64,000 nucleotides of DNA from Bryobacterales bacterium (GCA_022823865.1 JAJEHF010000145.1:1-64000), one strand, 5' to 3'. Numbered from the stretch's first letter, positions 18,672 to 28,163 are shown. A program made the numbers and translations. The notes: generated from the letters alone by a model not told the origin.

Positions 18672-19948
18672 GTCAGCAGGCCATTGAGATCGGACTCGCT
18701 GGTGCTGAATTGATCGACTTCGAATCCCAACTGCTGCAGCACAGTCACATACAGGTCGCACGCCATCGTGTTCGCAACGGAGCCGTCTCCACAGGAGATA
18801 TGGCGCCGGTGCTTGAAGCCACCGCCCGCCACGAAGAGCGGGTAGTTGGTCCGGCGATGGGCAGCGGCGTCGCCCATCGCGCTGCCGATCAGCGTGACTG
18901 TGGAATCCAACATAGACGTGCCATCGACGTCCTGCGCCTCGCTGAGGGCTTTCAGGAAGCGGGCCGCGCCCTGCATGTGGCGCTCCTCAATGGTCAGCAA
19001 GCCACCGATCTTCTCCTGCTTGTTGCCGTGGTGGGACAGGCGGTGGTACCCCTCGCTCATAAAGCTGCCGTTGACCATGAGGGCCCGGTCGGTGATCGGA
19101 ATGGTCATCGAGATCACGCGGGTCGAGTCGTTCGTGATCGCCAGCGCCATCAAGTCCCACATCAAGTCTTCGTTGTCGAGCAGGAACGAACCGTCCACGT
19201 TTTCCTCGACCGGAAGCTCGAGACTTTCGGGAGGCACGGGAAACGGCCTGTCGAGCCAATCCCGACGGCGCTTGAGCTTCTCCTCCACAGCGCGGATCGA
19301 GGTGAAGTACTCGTCCAGCTTCCTGCGGTCGGGGGCATTGGCGCGCGCACTGACAACTTTCGCCTCGCCCGTCAACTCATCCAGCAGGCTCTTGCCGGAA
19401 TCAATCAGATAGGTTTGCCGCTGCAGCGCTACCGAGCCGGCCCCGAACACACGGGCGTACAGCGCACTGGGACGGAGCGTTACCGGCAACGGCAGGCCGG
19501 AGGCTGAGAAAGATAACGACGCCTTCTGCTGTGCTTCGCCGCAGCAGAGCTGCAACGACTCGTAGCGCGTGTCACTGCCAAGCGTGGGAGCGACAAACTG
19601 GTCCAGCGAGATGCTGCGGACAACATGGCCGGTATAGAGCGTGTAGACGAGCTCGTGGCCATTGCCGGTCGGTCCCTTGTGATCCAGCCCGGAAACAGTG
19701 GTGAACTTGCCGTCCAGCCCGGCGTCCCTGATCGGCTGCATCAGTCGAGGCGCGTCACTGTCGGCGAAGAACTCCGGCTTGTAGAAACCCAATTGCGTGC
19801 CGACACACACCAGACGCTTGGCTTTGCCATGCGATGGCTCGGGGGTGGCCGCCACCGCTCCCGGCAGGGAGGGAAGCAGCGGCAAAGCGAGCGCGTAGCT
19901 CGCTCCCTTAAGGAACTGTCGGCGGTCTCTGGATTGCTGGCGAGTCAT
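18668..19948 (-). CDS. DUF1552 family protein, Tat-exported
   Basis: A 426-residue protein with a twin-arginine signal (DRRQFLKGASYALALPLLPSLPGAVA), consistent with export of a folded, possibly cofactor-bearing protein. The body has the DUF1552 pattern: LVCVGTQLGFYKPEFF, GLDHKGPTGNGHELVYTLYTGH, SEGYHRLSHHGNKQEKIGGLLTIEERHMQGAARFLKAL, GSAMGDAAAHRRTNYPLFVAGGGF. The sequence resembles the DUF1501/alkaline-phosphatase-like superfamily. It is immediately upstream of, and overlaps by four bases with, the DUF1592-family gene, so the two are translationally coupled and probably form one complex or pathway. The biochemical function is unknown. Confidence 0.93.
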   Translation of the reverse strand: MTRQQSRDRRQFLKGASYALALPLLPSLPGAVAATPEPSHGKAKRLVCVGTQLGFYKPEFFADSDAPRLMQPIRDAGLDGKFTTVSGLDHKGPTGNGHELVYTLYTGHVVRSISLDQFVAPTLGSDTRYESLQLCCGEAQQKASLSFSASGLPLPVTLRPSALYARVFGAGSVALQRQTYLIDSGKSLLDELTGEAKVVSARANAPDRRKLDEYFTSIRAVEEKLKRRRDWLDRPFPVPPESLELPVEENVDGSFLLDNEDLMWDLMALAITNDSTRVISMTIPITDRALMVNGSFMSEGYHRLSHHGNKQEKIGGLLTIEERHMQGAARFLKALSEAQDVDGTSMLDSTVTLIGSAMGDAAAHRRTNYPLFVAGGGFKHRRHISCGDGSVANTMACDLYVTVLQQLGFEVDQFSTSESDLNGLLT

Positions 19949-20072
19949 ATCCTGACACTCGAGGCTGCATTAGGATCGTACCCAACTCAAGTGCTTCCGG
20001 CAACTGTGGCGCCACGATCGGAATCAAGTGCCGGGGCCGAAGATCCGGCCTTTCGCAGCCCGCGCCCTTGGC

Positions 20073-22466
20073 CTAGAAGTTCCACTCCAAGCCAATGAGC
20101 AGAAACTGGGAAAGCCCCCTGGGAAACCGCGGGCGGTTTGTCACACGATTCCATAGCAGCGTCGTCTGGTTCCTGCGTCCGGTCACGTTCTGGAGGCCAG
20201 CATACACGATGACCTCCCGATCCCGGACCGAGAATGTGCGGTCTAGCCTGAGATCCAGGGTGAAGTACGCGTCGTAACGCATGGTGTTTACCCTGTCCAG
20301 GTCGAATACTCCGCGGCGTTGCGACTCGGAGCGCTCGATGTCGAACGGGGTGTACGGCCTGCCTGTCAGGTAGGCCGTTCGGAACGCCACTTCCCACTTG
20401 CGGCCAATTCGACGCCCGCCGACGGCATTGAACGCGAACGGCCTGTCGAACGCCCCGGGCCGCAGCTTGCCGTCCAGCCCGGCGTGGCGCGCCCTAGAAT
20501 ACGCCACGTTGAGCTGACCGAACCACCTTGCGGAGAACTTCTTCTCCGCAAACAGCTCGATGCCGTGGGCCCTGCCGCGGCCCGCGCTGGTCATCGGGTA
20601 CAAGATGTCGCGGACGTCGAAGGTGTCGCCGACGTTCGCGAACGACAGCGCCGGGAACTGCGTTGCGACCGAATAGTCCTTGTAGCGCTTGGAATACGCC
20701 TCCAGCGTCACCCGGAGATTTCGCTTTGGAGTCCAAGCGAGCCCGCTGATCCAGTGGTCCGCCCTGGCGGGAATCAGGGCCCTGTTGTGCGGAAACGCCG
20801 CCAGAAACAGGTAGACCGGAATCTGGTGGTAGATTCCCCAGTTGGCGTTCCAGGAGAGATTCTCTGAGATTGCGACCGAGACCCCCGCCCTGGGGCTCAT
20901 GCGCAGCTGTGACACGCCGAAGTGCGCGTACCTGTCGAGTCTGCTGCCAACGGTGACGCGCATTCGCCGGCCGAACTGGTGGGTGCCTTGGACGTAGGCG
21001 CTGGCTTGCGTCGCGGTGAAGCTCTCTCGCAAGTCGATGGGGTTCAAGTCCGGGACGATGGCGAACGGGCCGTCGTACCCGAGCGGCGAGAGTGTGACGT
21101 AGTCGTTGACGAAGAACTTCTGGGCCCCTCCGATGCGATATTCCCCCGCGCGACCCGCATGAAGCGTCAAGTCGTACTTGATCGTGGTCTCGTCCTCTGT
21201 CGAGTCCTGCCGGAACGTTTCGACTCCGGCGGCGATGGCCTGCCCGACCGACTGCTGGGGCGGGATGGGGCCGGACCGAACAAGATCCTTGACTGTGGAG
21301 TCTACTGTCGCGCTCGAGTGAGTTAGGCCGAGCAGGCCGACCCCTCGGGTCCCAAGGATCCGCTGCCAGTTGAAGCCTGTCGCGTTCCGGCGACCGGCGT
21401 ATCGAATGTCGAAGGCTCCGAGCGAGTCGGTGGGTTCGGTTTTCTCCGACAGGCCCAATCGAATCGAATCAATGCCCGTGATGCTGGTCACCCATACCCG
21501 GTCGAAGTTCCCGAAGTCCCGAACCGCCTTGCCGGTAAACGAGTAGTAGACGGGCACGCCGCCGGTCCCCAGGTCGTCCGTGAAGAAGTCCAGAAAGCTC
21601 CGACGGGCCGACACGATCCAAGACCCCTTGCCCCGGGCCCACGGCCCTTCGACCACGCCGCCGGCGCCGGCGTACGCAAGGGTTGCACGCGCATGGAACT
21701 TGTCGCGTCTACCTTCGCGCTGCGCCACTTGCATGACGCTTGAGAGACGGTTGATGTAGGGCGCGGGATAGCCTCCGGTGAGGAACGTCACATCCTCGAT
21801 CAACTGAACGTCCAGGAGACTGACAGTACCTCCGGCGGAAGCGAGATTGGCAAACGAATTGATATTCGGGATTTCAATGTTGTCCACGACGAAGAGGTTT
21901 TCGAGCGGGCTTCCTCCACGGACGATGATGTCGTTCCTGAAATCCGCGGAACCGGTTACGACTCCCGGGAGAGTCGAGACATACCTTGAGACGTCTTGAA
22001 GGGTACCCGCCGTCTTGGCGATCTCGCGATTCTGGATAGCAACCCCCGAGCTGATCACTTCGTCCGGCACGCGCAGGGCCGAGGCGCTGACGGTCACCGA
22101 TGTCTCGATGGCAGCTACGTCCGGCAGTTCCAAGCGGACTTCACTGGTCTGCCCGGCGCGGACTTGCACGGTTCCGCTAGGCAGGGTCTCGCCAGATTCG
22201 ATCCTGACCTCGAGCTGGACCAGTCCCGGTCGCGCGTCGATTGGGGCGAAGCGGCCGTTCTGGTCGCTGGGGGAGCACAGCCTGGTGCCTGCGATACAGA
22301 CCTGGAGAAACTCTGCCGGAGACCCGTCACTCCGGACGACTTCTCCCCGAACCACACCCGTTCCGACTGTGTCCTGGGCGCTGGCGACAGTGCACAGGAC
22401 CAGAGTCACATGCAGTGCGACTGCCCGCCAACGCGTTTGGAGCGAGGTCGAGTGCAGCAGCCCCAT
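20073..22466 (-). CDS. TonB-dependent outer-membrane receptor
   Basis: A 797-residue receptor. ATG 22466 (MGLLHSTSLQTRW) is chosen over 22499 because gggagggg lies just upstream; a signal peptide ends near VASAQ. An N-terminal carboxypeptidase-regulatory-like domain (GVVRGEVVRSDGSPAEFLQVCIAG) precedes the plug (VPDEVISSGVAIQNREIAKTAGTLQDVSRYVSTLPGVV, FRNDIIVRGGSPLENLFVVDNIEIPNINSF) and a 22-strand-type barrel that ends GLEWNF with the terminal Phe typical of outer-membrane proteins. The ligand is unknown. It lies just upstream of the DUF1552/DUF1592 pair on the same strand (124-nt gap), so co-expression is possible. Confidence 0.93.
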   Translation of the reverse strand: MGLLHSTSLQTRWRAVALHVTLVLCTVASAQDTVGTGVVRGEVVRSDGSPAEFLQVCIAGTRLCSPSDQNGRFAPIDARPGLVQLEVRIESGETLPSGTVQVRAGQTSEVRLELPDVAAIETSVTVSASALRVPDEVISSGVAIQNREIAKTAGTLQDVSRYVSTLPGVVTGSADFRNDIIVRGGSPLENLFVVDNIEIPNINSFANLASAGGTVSLLDVQLIEDVTFLTGGYPAPYINRLSSVMQVAQREGRRDKFHARATLAYAGAGGVVEGPWARGKGSWIVSARRSFLDFFTDDLGTGGVPVYYSFTGKAVRDFGNFDRVWVTSITGIDSIRLGLSEKTEPTDSLGAFDIRYAGRRNATGFNWQRILGTRGVGLLGLTHSSATVDSTVKDLVRSGPIPPQQSVGQAIAAGVETFRQDSTEDETTIKYDLTLHAGRAGEYRIGGAQKFFVNDYVTLSPLGYDGPFAIVPDLNPIDLRESFTATQASAYVQGTHQFGRRMRVTVGSRLDRYAHFGVSQLRMSPRAGVSVAISENLSWNANWGIYHQIPVYLFLAAFPHNRALIPARADHWISGLAWTPKRNLRVTLEAYSKRYKDYSVATQFPALSFANVGDTFDVRDILYPMTSAGRGRAHGIELFAEKKFSARWFGQLNVAYSRARHAGLDGKLRPGAFDRPFAFNAVGGRRIGRKWEVAFRTAYLTGRPYTPFDIERSESQRRGVFDLDRVNTMRYDAYFTLDLRLDRTFSVRDREVIVYAGLQNVTGRRNQTTLLWNRVTNRPRFPRGLSQFLLIGLEWNF

Positions 22467-22846
22467 CGAGCCCCTCCCAGCTGACGACGGCGATCCCATG
22501 AACTTAGCTAGGACGCTCGGATGCTAGGCGCGGGTTGCGTCCGATCTGGCACATTTCTGGGGAGGTCTGGCACGCCGGCTGACGGTTTCGGGGAACTGGG
22601 CAGCCGCCGTGACATGAAGCGGACTACTGGTGGAGGATGACCGGACTGTGATCGAGACGGCGGCTAGGAATCGACGGGCCTGCTAGCGCGACAATGCGGC
22701 CACGCTTGAGTCATGCGGTCTTCGATCCCATGATGCAGACCCAGAACCCGCTCTGAACTCGGCCCAGCTACCTCCCAGCCATCGTCACTAATCTCATTCT
22801 GGGGGATGCTGAGCGACGGCAGATTTCACCGCCAGCCAGCGAGCCC
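22467..22846. other. Intergenic region between the ABC operon end and the TonB receptor start
   Basis: No gene, RNA or strong repeat is seen. It holds the upstream region of the TonB receptor and the downstream region of the ABC ATPase. Two TGGCAC motifs occur (about 22545 and 22568), but neither is followed by a proper TTGC element, so a sigma-54 promoter is not supported. Confidence 0.5.
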
Positions 22847-23539
22847 CTATGCGACGAGCTTCCCGTCGAACAGCCGAACCACTCTCTCCGCATGGGCCTC
22901 GAACCGCGGGTCGTGGGTCACCATGCAGATGGTGGCCCCAGCCTGATGGACATCCCGGAGCAGTTCCATCACGGCCTCACCGTTCTTCGAGTCCAGATTC
23001 CCGGTCGGCTCGTCTGCCAGCAGCACAGACGGATCGCCTCCGAGAGCCCTGGCAACCGCCACCCTCTGCTGCTGGCCGCCCGACAGCTGGGACGGGTAGT
23101 GCTTCATGCGGTGCGCCATCCCGACCCGTTCTAGGGCCTCCCCCACCCGCTGCTTGCGTTCGGAGGTCGGCATGCCTCGATAGGTCAGCGGTAGTTCGAC
23201 GTTCTCGAACACCGTCAGATCGCCGATCAGGTTGAACGCCTGGAATATGAAACCGATCTGGCGGTTCCGGATGCGGGCCCGTTGCCGTGCGTTCAGATCC
23301 TCGACTGACTTGCCGTTCAGCCGGTACACGCCTGCGGTGGGGGTGTCGAGCAGTCCGAGGATCGACAGCAGCGTCGACTTGCCGCAGCCCGAGGGACCCG
23401 AGATCGCGATGTATTCGCCGTCACGGATCTCGAAGTCGATGCCCGAAAGCGCGTGTGTCTCGACCTCATCGGTGAAGAATACCTTCGCCACACCTTCCAG
23501 GCGGATGAGTGGCGCATTGCCATTTGTTGAACCTGACAT
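22847..23539 (-). CDS. ABC transporter ATP-binding protein, MacB/LolD type
   Basis: A 230-residue ATPase with all canonical motifs: Walker A GPSGCGKST, Q-loop FIFQAFNLIGDLTVFENVELPL, signature LSGGQQQRVAVARAL, Walker B VLLADEPTGNLD and H-loop MVTHD. The LGLLDTPTAG segment and RIRNRQIGFIFQ are typical of the MacB/LolD branch, which powers mechanotransmission exporters rather than classical importers. The ATG is preceded by aaggag. It is the last gene of a minus-strand operon after the HlyD-like adaptor (about 40-nt gap) and the ADOP permease, and presumably energises that permease. Confidence 0.95.
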   Translation of the reverse strand: MSGSTNGNAPLIRLEGVAKVFFTDEVETHALSGIDFEIRDGEYIAISGPSGCGKSTLLSILGLLDTPTAGVYRLNGKSVEDLNARQRARIRNRQIGFIFQAFNLIGDLTVFENVELPLTYRGMPTSERKQRVGEALERVGMAHRMKHYPSQLSGGQQQRVAVARALGGDPSVLLADEPTGNLDSKNGEAVMELLRDVHQAGATICMVTHDPRFEAHAERVVRLFDGKLVA

Positions 23540-23579
23540 TGCCTAACTTTAGGTCTCCTTTTGCTGCCAAACTGGCTGC

Positions 23580-24833
23580 CTATTCAAGCCGGATCCTGTC
23601 GTAGCCGTCCCACGCGGACATATCGGACAAGACAACCCTGTCGCCCTCGCTCAGGCCGGAACGCACCTCGATCGTGCTGACCGAAACCTTGCCCACCTGC
23701 ACTTGGACGCGCGCGGCGTGGGTTTGGTCTTCCTCCAGTTTGAAGAGGCCCATGAGGCTCTCCTCCCTGGCATGGATGGGACGACCCACATGCAGCACAT
23801 TCTCGAGCCGCTCCAGTTCGATCGTCCCGTCCACGCTAAGGTCGGGCCGAGCGCCTCGGGGCATGTCGCCGAGCAACCTGATGTCAACGAGCACAGTCCC
23901 TTCGATCGCCGCTGGATCAATGCGCGAGACTGCTCCCTCGATGAGCCCGTTCCGGGTGTCGACCTCCGCCCGCTGCCCGACGGCCACGTCATTCACCAGC
24001 GTCTCCGGGATCTTGAGCTCCGCCTTGAGATGCGTCGGATCGGAAACCCGTGCCAGCTCGTCTCCAGGGGCGACCAGCTGTCCGACCTCAACATCCATCA
24101 GCTGGAGGACGCCGTTCATCCCGGCCCGAACCCTGAGTTGGTCGACCTTTTCCTCGCGCAGCGTCACGAGTGCTTCCATCTGTGCGATGCGGGCTCTCTG
24201 CGCCGCCAACTGTGCCTCGACCGAGGGCTTGCGGGCGTCCTCGCGGGCGCGCTCCAGCTGGAACTGCTTGCGCAGGTGTTCCATCGAGACGCGTGACTTC
24301 ATCAGGGTGACCTGGTCCGTCAGGCCCTCCTTCGACAGTTCGAGGTCGGCCTCGTACTGCGCCTTGGCCTGAAGGTACTGCCCTTCCACGTCGGCGGTCA
24401 CGGATTCCTGGGTGAGGCGCTGGTCCTCGAGCTGCGCCCGGAGGTTGGCGAGGTCGGCCTCGGCCTCCCTGAGTTGCGCCTCGGCGTCGAGGTATTCCTG
24501 CTCGACCTGCGGACTGCTGAGTTCGAGAAGCACGGTGTGCGGTGCTACGGACTGGCCGGGCTGGACGAGGCGCCGCTCGATGCGCCCGGCGTCGCTCGCG
24601 GCGATCACGACCACCGTCTCTGGCACGAGCGTTCCGATGCCGCGAACTTGCCGCAACATCTCGCCACGTTCGACGGTGTCCGTGAAGACCACGGCAGCGT
24701 CCACGCTAGGAGCGGCGGGCTCAATGCGGGACACCACCCAAGCCACTGCCAAGAACGCCGTCGCCGCAACGGATCCCAACACGATCCGTCGGATGCGCTT
24801 CCTCCGCGCGTATCCGATGCGTGCCTTGTCCAC
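23580..24833 (-). CDS. Periplasmic adaptor (membrane fusion protein), HlyD/MacA family
   Basis: A 417-residue protein with one N-terminal membrane anchor (RIVLGSVAATAFLAVAWVV). A barrel/lipoyl half-motif (RQVRGIGTLVPETVVVIAASDAGRIERRLVQPGQSVAPHTVLLELSSP) follows, then a coiled-coil hairpin (about residues 110-220, LDAEAQLREAEADLANLRAQLEDQRLTQ), the second lipoyl half (LRVRAGMNGVLQLMDVEVGQLVAPGDELARV) and a beta-barrel. Such adaptors bridge an inner-membrane MacB-type permease to an outer-membrane channel. No TolC-like gene is present in the window. It is encoded between the ADOP permease and the ATPase in one operon. Confidence 0.93.
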   Translation of the reverse strand: MDKARIGYARRKRIRRIVLGSVAATAFLAVAWVVSRIEPAAPSVDAAVVFTDTVERGEMLRQVRGIGTLVPETVVVIAASDAGRIERRLVQPGQSVAPHTVLLELSSPQVEQEYLDAEAQLREAEADLANLRAQLEDQRLTQESVTADVEGQYLQAKAQYEADLELSKEGLTDQVTLMKSRVSMEHLRKQFQLERAREDARKPSVEAQLAAQRARIAQMEALVTLREEKVDQLRVRAGMNGVLQLMDVEVGQLVAPGDELARVSDPTHLKAELKIPETLVNDVAVGQRAEVDTRNGLIEGAVSRIDPAAIEGTVLVDIRLLGDMPRGARPDLSVDGTIELERLENVLHVGRPIHAREESLMGLFKLEEDQTHAARVQVQVGKVSVSTIEVRSGLSEGDRVVLSDMSAWDGYDRIRLE

Positions 24834-24845
24834 GTTGCAGTCCTT

Positions 24846-25088
24846 CTAGGCCAAGCCGAGCGCGAGCATCGACAACGAACCAATCACGGCCGAGGCGAAC
24901 ATGTGCGTTGCGACCGGCCGGTCGACCGGGCTTCTTGCTGGCTCAATGGCGCCGATGACGGCTTGCGTGCCGATGCCATGCTCAGACCTGCCGACGGAAT
25001 CAGTATGGGGGACGGGACGCAACGGCAAGGGTCGGGCTAGCCAAAGGCCTTCCGGCGGGTAGTCGTACCAACGGGGCAGATAATCCAT
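24846..25088 (-). CDS. Small protein with hydrophobic C-terminal tail, unknown function
   Basis: An 80-residue ORF starting at ATG 25088 with caggaatcc as ribosome site (a GTG at 25136 would give 96 residues). The N-terminus is aromatic/proline-rich (MDYLPRWYDYPPEGLW), and the last 18 residues (FASAVIGSLSMLALGLA) are hydrophobic, like a tail anchor. It fills the space between the ADOP permease stop and the adaptor start with a 12-nt gap to the adaptor, and is on the same strand. This placement is the main evidence that it is real. No family is recognised, and a non-coding spacer remains possible. Confidence 0.4.
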   Translation of the reverse strand: MDYLPRWYDYPPEGLWLARPLPLRPVPHTDSVGRSEHGIGTQAVIGAIEPARSPVDRPVATHMFASAVIGSLSMLALGLA

Positions 25089-25145
25089 CAGCAAGGATTC
25101 CTGTTCAAGGCGATGGCGATTCGCATGCTGGTGCACTGCAGGCGG

Positions 25146-27821
25146 CTAGCTCTCACGCAGCAAAGTCCGACGATTGTCTCGCGTCGCGTGCCATGCTGGC
25201 CAGACCGCCGCGCCCAGAGAAACAGCAAAGAGGAAGGCCGCTACTGAGATCAGGACAATCGGATCCCGCGCCGAAGTGCCGCGAAACACATCCGGACTCA
25301 GCTTGCCGAACACAGACACAGCCGCAGTGCCCACCGCAAGACCGAAAACAGCGAATCGTACGGTGCGCACCACCAAATCGCGCACAACTCGGTTTCGCTG
25401 TGCACCCAGCGCTGACTTGATCGCGACCTCGGTCCGGCGGGCCGCCATCGTCTCAGCGATCACGCTATAGACCGCGGTTACGGCAAGGATCACGGCGCAC
25501 GCGCCAAACCAAAGCAACAGGATCACATTGAATCGATGTCGTGCAGTGTCCCTATCGATCAGTTCACCGATTGTCAGCGGGTCGCCCGCATTCTGGCTGG
25601 GATCGATCTCCCTCACCGCGCGCTGGACCAGCGCCGAGAGTTCCTGACGGGGCCGCGGGCCGCGGATCACGACGTGCCGAGTCGCTTGCCCTGCCTGTAG
25701 GATTGGCACGAAAATGTGTGCGCCCGAGTGAGTACCGGATCGGTAGCGGGCGTCTCCGGAAATGCCAACGATTCGCATCCAGCCTGGGCTCCATCGGGTC
25801 GTAAGCCTGACGCGATGGCCAAGTGGCGCGTAGCCAGCGGATCGCACTTGGTCGGCGAGTGTCTCGCTTATGATCGCGACCGGTTCCGCTTCCTCCGAAT
25901 CGCGACGGTCGAAGTCGCGCCCTTGCAGCAACGGTGATCCAACGGTCTCGAAGTAGTCGGCAGTTACGACCTCATAGTTCGCCTTGGGGCGCTGCTTGCC
26001 ATCCCAACTGGCGGCCTCAAACTCGAACTCGTAGGGGATATCCCATCCGATGGGGCCCGCGAGCGGCCGCAACAGGATCGCGCCTGCAGAGGTGACACCT
26101 GGCTCCTCGCGCAACCGTTGCAAGAGACGCGAGTAGAATGCGTCAGTTGTACGTGGGTCGAAGGCTTGGGAGGGAAACAAGCCCGGGCCGCGCAGCGAGA
26201 CATCCAACGTCAGCGCATCGCGATTCGCTAGACCGGTCTCAACGAACGCCACAGAGCGATAGCTCAGCACGAGCAGAACGGCCGTTGCCAACAGCACGAA
26301 GGTGACCGCGGACTGGGCAAGAACGAATAGGTCGCGCGCCCGATTGGCGCGGTGCGATACCGAAGATCGAGGATCGCCTTCCCTGATTGCGGATTCGAGG
26401 CGCATTCGCGAGGCCGCCCATCCAGGCGCAAGCGAGCACACGACAGAGACAAAGGCCGTCGCTCCCGCAGCGAAACAAAAGGAGTTTAGATCCAAGGAGG
26501 CTTCGGACAGTCGCGGAATATCGGCTGGAGGCCATCTCACCAACGAGCGAATTACCAAGTACGCGATACCCAGTCCGGCGATCGCGGCGATGCCTCCTGC
26601 GACTGCCCCCTCTGCGGCCATCTGCGCAAAAACTCGCCTCGGCGGAGCTCCCAGAGCAAGACGCGTGGCAATCTCGGAACGACGTGACACTGCGCGTGAG
26701 AGTAGAAGTCCCCCCGAACTGATCGCGGACGCGGTCAGGAGGAGCAGAGAGGCCCCGAGGACGATCCACAAGTGAATCCTTGCCGATCCGGTCCAATAGT
26801 TGACCAGCGGCGTCACGACCCCCCGCTGCGAGATTTTGTATCTTTCCGGGTATTCGCTTGCGAGTCGCTTGAAGAGCGCGCTCACATCGCTATCGACCTG
26901 TTGGCGTGAATAGCCGGGCTTGGCACGCGCCACTGCTTGCAGGAAAGTCGCGCCGCGACTCTCGACGACTCGCTGCACGATCCCGAGCGGAACCCAAAGG
27001 GCAGCGCCCCGTGGAAACTCGACGCCCGGCGCCATGACGCCAATCACAGTGTGGCCCTGGCCATTGAGACGCACCGTCCGCCCAATGATGCCGGGATCCG
27101 CGCCTAGATGTGCGCGCCATGTTCGATCCGAAATCACAACGACCGGCGGTGCGCCAACCCGCTCGTCCGAATCGATAAATCCCCGACCCAGGCGGGGGGT
27201 GACACCGAGGACGCGGAAGAAGTCGTGCGATACGGGAGAGGCTTCCAGCTGGACCGGATCGGCCGTCTCGGTCTCCAACACCCTGGCGTAGCCGTAAAGG
27301 GAGGTCGGAGTGGCAGCCACATACTCAAACCCCGGGATGCTCTCTTGGAGATCAACCAGCTCCGGGTATGCGAGTTCCTCGACATGGGTTCCGGCGAGAG
27401 GGTCTGCCTTTTGGATGACATAAATCGAATCCTGGTCCGGGAACGGCAGGGGTCGCAACAGAACCGCGTCCACCAGCGAAAACATGGCGACGCTCATTCC
27501 GATGCCGAGCGCCAGACTGCTCTCGACCACAGCTGCAGAGCGAGGGTATCGCCGCATGCGGACCAGCGCGGAGCCAAGATCCCTAACGAGCGTATTGATC
27601 CAGCTCACCCCCCAGGACTCTCGACACTGCTCCTTGACCTGAGAAACGCCTCCCAAGGCTATCCTCGCGAGCCGCCGGGCCTCGTCTGGCGCCTTTCCGG
27701 CGCGAACATGCTGTTCCGTCAGTCGGTCAAGGTGGAATTGCAACTCCGAGTCGAGATCGTCCTCCATGGCCTTGCGCCGCAATAGCGCACGCCCTCGATA
27801 TAGCAGGTCCCTAAGCAACAT
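25146..27821 (-). CDS. ADOP-type ABC permease (MacB-like FtsX permease with duplicated core)
   Basis: An 891-residue permease of the acidobacterial ADOP family. It begins with the cytoplasmic ADOP/PadR-associated segment (LLYRGRALLRRKAMEDDLDSELQFHLDRLTEQHVRAGKAPDEARRLARIALGG). It then has two MacB_PCD-FtsX modules: a first TM (VVESSLALGIGMSVAMFSLVDAVLLRPLPF), a periplasmic domain with GFEYVAAT and VVVISDRTWRAHLGADPGIIGRTVRLNG, three TMs with SEIATRLALGAPPRRVFAQMAAEG, then a second periplasmic domain and FtsX core ending RRTEVAIKSALGAQRNRVVRDLV. Family members usually lie alone beside a padR gene; here an ATPase and adaptor are also in the operon. It probably extrudes a small hydrophobic compound or peptide. 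Ten nt separate it from padR. Confidence 0.93.
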   Translation of the reverse strand: MLLRDLLYRGRALLRRKAMEDDLDSELQFHLDRLTEQHVRAGKAPDEARRLARIALGGVSQVKEQCRESWGVSWINTLVRDLGSALVRMRRYPRSAAVVESSLALGIGMSVAMFSLVDAVLLRPLPFPDQDSIYVIQKADPLAGTHVEELAYPELVDLQESIPGFEYVAATPTSLYGYARVLETETADPVQLEASPVSHDFFRVLGVTPRLGRGFIDSDERVGAPPVVVISDRTWRAHLGADPGIIGRTVRLNGQGHTVIGVMAPGVEFPRGAALWVPLGIVQRVVESRGATFLQAVARAKPGYSRQQVDSDVSALFKRLASEYPERYKISQRGVVTPLVNYWTGSARIHLWIVLGASLLLLTASAISSGGLLLSRAVSRRSEIATRLALGAPPRRVFAQMAAEGAVAGGIAAIAGLGIAYLVIRSLVRWPPADIPRLSEASLDLNSFCFAAGATAFVSVVCSLAPGWAASRMRLESAIREGDPRSSVSHRANRARDLFVLAQSAVTFVLLATAVLLVLSYRSVAFVETGLANRDALTLDVSLRGPGLFPSQAFDPRTTDAFYSRLLQRLREEPGVTSAGAILLRPLAGPIGWDIPYEFEFEAASWDGKQRPKANYEVVTADYFETVGSPLLQGRDFDRRDSEEAEPVAIISETLADQVRSAGYAPLGHRVRLTTRWSPGWMRIVGISGDARYRSGTHSGAHIFVPILQAGQATRHVVIRGPRPRQELSALVQRAVREIDPSQNAGDPLTIGELIDRDTARHRFNVILLLWFGACAVILAVTAVYSVIAETMAARRTEVAIKSALGAQRNRVVRDLVVRTVRFAVFGLAVGTAAVSVFGKLSPDVFRGTSARDPIVLISVAAFLFAVSLGAAVWPAWHATRDNRRTLLRES

Positions 27822-27830
27822 CTCCTCCGG

Positions 27831-28157
27831 CTAGGCCGTGTCAAGAATGATCTCTACGGCGGCGGACAGCTTCCGCCACGAGGCGGATGCATCGTCGAGT
27901 TGCCTCCGCCCCGCGGGCGTGAGCTCGTAGTACTTGGCGCGCCGATTGTTGTCAGACACGCCCCATTTCGCCTGAATCCACCCTCGGCGTTCCAGTCTAT
28001 GAAGCGCCGGATACAGCGATCCCTGCTGGACTTGGAGAACTTCGCGGGAGATCTGCCGGATCCTTTCCGAGATCCCCCAGCCATGCTGCGGTTCGAGGTT
28101 GAGGGTCTTGAGAATCAGCAGGTCCAGAGTGCCCTGCGGAAGGTCGATGTGCGACAA
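27831..28157 (-). CDS. PadR-family transcriptional regulator
   Basis: A 108-residue winged-helix repressor-type protein. The start is TTG at 28157 with aagggg 7 nt upstream. The N-terminal PadR domain reads LPQGTLDLLILKTLNLEPQHGWGISERIRQISREVLQVQQGSLYPALHRLERRGWIQAKWG, with the recognition helix and wing (NNRRAKYYELTPAGRRQL) intact, followed by a short dimerisation helix. This is the small PadR class found directly upstream of ADOP permeases. It is the first gene of the operon and is probably autoregulated through the inverted repeat at 28164-28217, relieved by a ligand exported by the system. Confidence 0.95.
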   Translation of the reverse strand: MSHIDLPQGTLDLLILKTLNLEPQHGWGISERIRQISREVLQVQQGSLYPALHRLERRGWIQAKWGVSDNNRRAKYYELTPAGRRQLDDASASWRKLSAAVEIILDTA

Positions 28158-28163
28158 AACGTC

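Noticed and set aside
22540-22585. Possible sigma-54 promoters (TGGCAC motifs)
   Set aside because: The second element TTGC is missing at the required spacing.
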